Shown here: positions 6,638 to 10,281 of the stretch, one piece after another
How the letters are laid out: each line of letters starts with the position of its first letter
Numbering within the stretch: position 1 is the first letter of the stretch
DNA from: Holosporales bacterium
GTDB taxonomy: Bacteria; Pseudomonadota; Alphaproteobacteria; BNTO01
Reading direction: 5' to 3'
Length of the DNA stretch: 10,281 bases
Assembly (NCBI GenBank): GCA_031257945.1
Contig: JAIRNU010000055.1
Span: 1 to 10,281, forward strand
Position numbers and translations under genes: made by a program
Notes under the pieces: generated by a model
The model's input: only the letters and a program-made list of their open reading frames with translations
Databases searched by the model: none
What the model was told of the DNA's origin: nothing

Positions 6638-6922
6638 CTAACCAATAATTTTGGGGACTGCAAACCAGGAGTCCACACGATCTGGAGCATTAATTAGGAT
6701 GGCATCTGCTGATGGAGTTGGCTCCGCCACATCCTCCCTTTCCCGCAGGCTCTCTCCAAAAGCGGCATGCAAATCTATCTCAGACACATCGACTTCCTGC
6801 AGCAAATCAAGCCAATGAACAATCGAATCCAACTCCTGCGCCATATAATCAAGTTCATCATCGGCCAATCTAATGGAAGCAAGTTTTGCTATATCCCTTA
6901 CCGTATCAATTGTTACTGCCAT
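6638..6922 (-). CDS. gatC: Aspartyl/glutamyl-tRNA(Asn/Gln) amidotransferase subunit C
   Basis: 94 residues from the chosen start. GatC is the small subunit that holds GatA and GatB together in the amidotransferase converting Glu-tRNA(Gln) and Asp-tRNA(Asn) to the amidated forms. Family marks: TVRDIAKLASIRLADDEL at the N-terminus, a helical middle (LDSIVHWLDLLQEVDVSEI), then LREREDVAEP and the C-terminal A-P-D-R-V-D-S-W-F-A-V-P-K-I, close to the usual 'YFVVPKV' ending. The frame could begin five codons earlier (6937), but AGGA at 6929-6932 is six bases before ATG 6920-6922, which gives the normal N-terminus. gatA and gatB are absent next to it, unlike the common gatCAB order, so they must lie elsewhere. 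It sits between rnc (49-bp gap) and xseA (5-bp gap). Confidence 0.93.
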   Translation of the reverse strand: MAVTIDTVRDIAKLASIRLADDELDYMAQELDSIVHWLDLLQEVDVSEIDLHAAFGESLREREDVAEPTPSADAILINAPDRVDSWFAVPKIIG

Positions 6923-6928
6923 ACACAT

Positions 6929-6932
6929 TCCT
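6929..6932 (-). promoter_or_regulatory. Shine-Dalgarno deciding the gatC start
   Basis: AGGA on the minus strand, six bases before ATG 6920-6922. It lies inside the longer reading frame, so it supports the third ATG rather than those at 6937 or 6928. Most other genes here lack an obvious site. Confidence 0.6.
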
Positions 6933-6971
6933 ATCAAACAATCAGCGCTATCGCAGTATACACAAAAACAA

Positions 6972-7658
6972 CTAACACAAACAAACCTGCTTTTTTATTT
7001 TATCGAGCAGGTTCCGGGCCGCATCCTTCTCGGCTACCTTTTTAGATCTACCAACGCCCACATCCGTAGCCATTTCAACGCCAACGATGCGAACAGTCAC
7101 CTTATACAATGGTGCATGATCAGCCCCCGTCCTGTCCACGACATCATAGACAGGCAAAGTCTTCCATTTCGACTGCGCAAACTCCTGCAGCTCGGATTTA
7201 GGATCACAAGGGGGGGGGGAACTGCAATCCTCGAGCATAGCCTTCCAATGCTTTTCCACGAAATCCTTGCATACCTGCAGCCCCCCATCAAGGTACATAG
7301 CCCCGACTACAGCCTCTAGCGCATCGCACAATACGCGCATATCGCAAAAATTAGTCTTCGCAGCTACATCTAAAACCGCGGGAAGCCCTATGTCCTCGGC
7401 CACCTCCGCACAAATTTCAAAACAAACAAGCTTTGAATACCTATGAGCAAGGGCCCCCTCATGCTCCGCTGGAAACTTTTTATACAAACACTCGGCAATC
7501 AACAAATTAATAATGCGATCGCCGAGGAATTCCAACCTGTCAAACTCCCGCTTCCTATCGCCGCAAGCGACACTGGAGTGCACAAGGGCAGCCCGTAAAA
7601 GCGCTTCATCGCTAAAACGGTGCCCCAAAATCTCCTGGAACCTAGAGACCTTCGACAT
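6972..7658 (-). CDS. rnc: Ribonuclease III
   Basis: 228 residues, close to the E. coli length (226). RNase III cuts double-stranded RNA, including rRNA precursors and structured mRNAs. The catalytic domain spans about 5-145, with the signature FDRLEFLGDR (39-48, acidic E43 and D47) and LCDALEAVVGAMYLDGG (110-126, D112 and E115); these match E. coli E41/D45 and D114/E117. The last signature residue is R48 where E. coli has S. A short linker of S-S-P-P-P-C-D-P (146-153) leads to a double-stranded RNA-binding domain at about 154-222, ending with GRSKKVAEKDAARNLLDKI. The linker is coded by a run of ten C. The start ATG 7656-7658 is 21 bases after the parvulin stop, supporting co-transcription. 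The usual era neighbour is not here. Confidence 0.95.
   Translation of the reverse strand: MSKVSRFQEILGHRFSDEALLRAALVHSSVACGDRKREFDRLEFLGDRIINLLIAECLYKKFPAEHEGALAHRYSKLVCFEICAEVAEDIGLPAVLDVAAKTNFCDMRVLCDALEAVVGAMYLDGGLQVCKDFVEKHWKAMLEDCSSPPPCDPKSELQEFAQSKWKTLPVYDVVDRTGADHAPLYKVTVRIVGVEMATDVGVGRSKKVAEKDAARNLLDKIKKQVCLC
7210..7219. repeat. Homopolymer of ten G/C in the rnc linker
   Basis: Ten consecutive G on the plus strand (C on the coding strand) encode the end of a serine codon, two prolines and part of a third. It lies between the nuclease and RNA-binding domains. The frame is intact at ten bases; a change of one base would separate the two domains. Confidence 0.9.
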
Positions 7659-7679
7659 TTTTAGTGAGCTGCATCACGC

Positions 7680-9608
7680 TTATTGAGCAATTCCAATGTC
7701 ACCACCGGCTCCTGTCAAAGACCGCTCCAGCTCCTTCTCACTAAAATTTACAGGTTTCCCGTTGAAATCCTGTGCTTTCACACCATCCTTTTGGATGAGT
7801 TCCAAACTAAAGGCAACCATGCGTTCCGGAACCAAGCGAGACTTTATATGCTGCTTAAGTTGAGCAAAGCTAGGGACTTCGACTTTTCTTTTATCCTCCA
7901 GCCTGATAACATACCACTGCCCATCCACATACCAAGGCTTTTTCAACACCGTTGCGTTTGGCGTTTTCGCCACCTCTGCGCTAAGTTCTGAAGACTTCCC
8001 CTCCAGAGCGCTCTTTTTCTGGTACCCATCCAGTGCATTTGGAACAGCCTCCTTATCACAGCAGAAATCCTTGGCCACAACCTCAAATTTCTTGCCAGAA
8101 TTTATAGCTGCGATCGCCTTCTCGCCAGCATCTTTGGACGCGACGTGAATAACGCGCAACCTGTATTCCAATTCATTCTTATTAACATTCTCTACTATTT
8201 TTTCGTACGCTGCCCTCAGCTGGTCGTCGTCTATTCTCTTACCGGCCTCATCTGCAAGATAACCTTGCGCTATAATTGCCTTTCGAGCTTCTTGCACAGC
8301 TATGACGACTTGAGGATCCAGATCGATTCCGGCTTTTCCAACCACTCGAGCCAAAAGTTTTTGCGCGGTGAACTCCTCGCAAGCGGTTAAGTAAACCATG
8401 CCAGGTGACAAGCCACCGAACATCTCTGGCCTTTCCTGTATAAAGTCAGAAACATTTTTAAAGGTCACAGGCTCATCCCCAATTTTCGCTACAACTGTAG
8501 TTTCCTTCAGGTTATTCAAGGATTGTTCTAGCTCTTCGTCTTCTTTCGTTGGCTGTTCCCCACTCTGCTTTTTGCGCAATTTTTCCAACCTAACGTCAAC
8601 GTCCTCATAAGGGATAGGCTTCCCATTTGGATCAAAGAGTACAACTTTATGCTCTTTGAACAATCTCCCAATTTCTTGGATAAAAAATTTCTTCAGCAAT
8701 ACGCCCTCAAGCCGATCTCTAACAGCTTCCAGCGAAACAGGAGCCGACTTCCTTTTTTCAAATACAAATAAAATGCTCCACCCAGTCCCAGGCACCGCAA
8801 CAGGCTCATCGACGAAATTCCCGGCTTCGGTATTCATAATTTTATCTACCATGCCAGCCGGTAATTGCCCTTTCCCGAAATATCCTAAAACTCCACCTTT
8901 GGCCATTGTGTTCTGGTCTTTAGATCTGTCTTTTTGCAATTTATCGAAACTTTCCCCTTTTTTCAGCAATTCTATCACTCCCTTGGCTTCGGTTTCCGTA
9001 GATACTAGTATGTGTTTCAACCCAACCTCATCAGCTGGGGCAAAATTTTTCACGAGGGCGTCATATTGCTCCTTTACAGCCTCATTCGTGACTAAAGGTT
9101 TCACTTTCCCCATAAGATAATGCTGCTGAGCGATACTCTTCGCAATTGTATCTAACTGTTTGATGATTGCCGGTTTTTTATCAAACTGCTGCTCTATCGC
9201 ATGTTTATACGCAAGCTTCTCTTGGACCATTACGAATAAAACCAGATTGTAAAGCTGCGAAAAAGGCAGTTTTTGAATTTTATCAGGCAACATCTTGATT
9301 CTTTTCAAAATTTCGGATTGAGATATCGTGGTCCCGTCAGAAAAAGTTGCTGCCACACGGTCTTCCGCGCTACTCGGTTCGCTACTAGGCCCAGCAGCGG
9401 TAGATTCGCTGCTTTCCGGAGCACTTTGAGTCTGCGCATCCTGCCTTGCTCCGCTCTCTGCTCCTGTTCCGGCTGCAATAGCACTATTCTCCCCCTGTTC
9501 AGCCCCTGATTTTACTCCAGAACCGCCGTCGCTCTTCCCTTGGTGTGAATCACAGCCAATCAACAATAAAGAGCACGAAGTAAGCAAAACTTTACAAAAA
9601 TTCATCAT
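7680..9608 (-). CDS. Parvulin-type (PpiC/SurA-like) peptidyl-prolyl isomerase lipoprotein
   Basis: 642 residues. The N-terminus ends in a good lipobox, L-I-G-C with Cys19, so a lipoprotein is expected. Residues 20-85 are a Ser/Glu/Gly/Ala-rich low-complexity spacer. SurA/PrsA-like N-terminal helices follow at about 86-185, starting VAATFSDGTTISQSEILKRI. The first PpiC domain (about 193-287) keeps LKHILVS, GGVLGYFGKGQLP and the closing strand ILFVFEKR. After a charged segment (330-370) a second chaperone-like segment begins (VAKIGDEPVTFKNV) and leads to a second PpiC-like domain at about 482-575 (YRLRVIHVAS, WYVIRLEDKRKVE). There the GG-x-LGYF motif is replaced by NALDGYQKKS, so it is probably not catalytic. 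Likely job: folding or escorting envelope proteins in the periplasm. It is the first gene of the cluster. The start could be either of two adjacent ATG codons (9606-9608 or 9603-9605). Confidence 0.9.
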   Translation of the reverse strand: MMNFCKVLLTSCSLLLIGCDSHQGKSDGGSGVKSGAEQGENSAIAAGTGAESGARQDAQTQSAPESSESTAAGPSSEPSSAEDRVAATFSDGTTISQSEILKRIKMLPDKIQKLPFSQLYNLVLFVMVQEKLAYKHAIEQQFDKKPAIIKQLDTIAKSIAQQHYLMGKVKPLVTNEAVKEQYDALVKNFAPADEVGLKHILVSTETEAKGVIELLKKGESFDKLQKDRSKDQNTMAKGGVLGYFGKGQLPAGMVDKIMNTEAGNFVDEPVAVPGTGWSILFVFEKRKSAPVSLEAVRDRLEGVLLKKFFIQEIGRLFKEHKVVLFDPNGKPIPYEDVDVRLEKLRKKQSGEQPTKEDEELEQSLNNLKETTVVAKIGDEPVTFKNVSDFIQERPEMFGGLSPGMVYLTACEEFTAQKLLARVVGKAGIDLDPQVVIAVQEARKAIIAQGYLADEAGKRIDDDQLRAAYEKIVENVNKNELEYRLRVIHVASKDAGEKAIAAINSGKKFEVVAKDFCCDKEAVPNALDGYQKKSALEGKSSELSAEVAKTPNATVLKKPWYVDGQWYVIRLEDKRKVEVPSFAQLKQHIKSRLVPERMVAFSLELIQKDGVKAQDFNGKPVNFSEKELERSLTGAGGDIGIAQ

Positions 9609-9637
9609 ATACTACATAACCACATAAAGCTCAATTG

Positions 9638-9666
9638 AATATACGATACCTGGCATATGAAATCAA
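9638..9666 (-). promoter_or_regulatory. Sigma-70-like promoter of the parvulin-rnc-gatC-xseA cluster
   Basis: On the minus strand, TTGATT (9661-9666) is separated by exactly 17 bp from TATATT (9638-9643). The predicted transcript starts near 9631, about 22 bases before the first ATG. It is the best promoter match in the window and sits where an operon promoter is expected. Confidence 0.6.
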
Positions 9667-9689
9667 CACTTTTGCCTCAGCACTCTACA

Positions 9690-9711
9690 CATTCCGCTAT
9701 CCCTTGGAATG
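9690..9711. repeat. Inverted repeat upstream of the cluster promoter
   Basis: CATTCC (9690-9695) and GGAATG (9706-9711) are perfect complements with 10 bases between them, 24 bp upstream of the -35 box. It could be an operator with two half-sites, or chance; six-base arms are common in 10 kb. Confidence 0.3.
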
Positions 9712-9839
9712 CGCGGTCTTCAGCGGTTGGAACAAGCACTTGAAACAAGCGTAATGGCAGTTCTTGCATCTAGTTGGGAGCGCCCGCCCCCCCTCTATGA
9801 TGCTTGGGTTTGGCGGGGAGCGATGGTGTGGCCTCCTGC

Positions 9840-10175
9840 TTTTCTGTAGTTTCGAGGGCTGGTAGGCAACGGAGCATCTCCGGGATTTTCTAGGCGTATG
9901 GCTATTGGAAGTAAAGTATCTACTGGATTTTTGTGGTGGCGGCTATGGGCAGTGGTGGAGCCCCTGAATTTCCTGGGATTTTGAGGTAGCGCTGGCTGTA
10001 CGCCTTGGATTCTGGGAGTTTTGATGCAGCGGCGGCTGTACCCTCTGGATTTTTCTGGGGGGATTTGATGTGGTGGCGCCAGCTTTCCTGGATTTCTGGA
10101 GATCTGAGGCGGCGCTGGCTGTACGCCTTGGATTCTGGGAGTTTTGGTTACTACTTAGCTCCCCTAGATTTTTCC
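9840..10175. repeat. Degenerate tandem array, unit about 41 bp
   Basis: The string (C)CTGGATTTTTG or variants recurs at about 9846, 9884, 9926, 9966, 10008, 10048, 10091, 10131 and 10167, spaced 36-43 bp (mostly 40-43). Between them lies a GGCGGCGGCTGTACGCC-like half. Two 43-base blocks (9981-10023 and 10104-10146) agree at 40 of 43 positions and are 123 bp apart, that is three units. The plus strand is strongly G-rich compared with its surroundings. The unit is not a multiple of three and both strands hold stops, so I read it as a non-coding minisatellite-like array or the ruin of a repeat gene. The rest of 9712-10281 shows no gene. Confidence 0.7.
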
Positions 10176-10281
10176 GACAAATTTAATGGTTTATGGTAAA
10201 CATGCTGTATGACACATCATAGTTTCGTAGATGCTCGGGTAGATGAAAGAATTTGGCGGAGATAAATCACAGGTCGCTATC

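Noticed and set aside
9919..10150. Minus-strand open stretch rich in Pro/Ala/Ser with repeated LPESKAYSQR
   Set aside because: No start codon, a stop at both ends, and a repeat unit that is not a multiple of three. Kept only as an alternative reading of the array.
10005..10199. Plus-strand open frame of 64 codons in the right-hand repeat array
   Set aside because: It starts at TTG without a ribosome site, its sequence follows the 41-bp repeat, and the product matches nothing I know; the opposite strand is equally open in places.

Overview
The window looks like a piece of a reduced or decaying proteobacterial genome. My best guess is a host-associated (possibly intracellular) alphaproteobacterium of the Rickettsiales/Holosporales type. 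This is inferred from the gene mix: Rpn-type nuclease remnants, a plastid/Chlamydia-like di/tricarboxylate translocator family member, BspA-like leucine-rich-repeat proteins, a Rickettsia-like parvulin lipoprotein, and several frameshifted or duplicated fragments. No rRNA or tRNA gene is visible, so the taxonomic placement is weak.

Layout. (1) 1-860: the 3' end of an Rpn/PD-(D/E)XK nuclease ('putative transposase') gene runs in from the left edge. It is followed by a second, frameshifted copy of the same 3' end, then a hairpin terminator lying between the arms of a 48-bp imperfect inverted repeat, then non-coding DNA. (2) 862-2322 (+): an intact DASS/CitT-family anion transporter. (3) 2380-5114 (-): two paralogous LRR_5/BspA-like proteins with a shared N-terminal membrane module and nearly identical 5' leaders. 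The downstream copy uses a GTG start and has lost its C-terminal tail to a frameshift, whose remains are still readable. (4) 9608-5262 (-): a conserved housekeeping cluster in transcription order parvulin lipoprotein, rnc, gatC, xseA, with short gaps and a good sigma-70-like promoter in front of the first gene. (5) 9609-10281: promoter region, then a G-rich degenerate tandem array with a unit of about 41 bp, with no convincing gene.

How the genes work together. The minus-strand cluster combines envelope protein folding (parvulin), double-stranded RNA processing (RNase III), the small subunit of tRNA-dependent amidotransferase (GatC) and DNA repair (exonuclease VII large subunit). These are functionally unrelated and probably only co-transcribed. 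gatA and gatB are not next to gatC. The transporter and the two LRR proteins are the accessory part and the likeliest host-interface functions: carboxylate uptake or exchange, and protein-protein contact. I see no defence system, CRISPR array, toxin-antitoxin pair or biosynthetic cluster. The most unusual material is the duplicated, repeat-driven LRR locus and the non-coding repeat structures at both ends.
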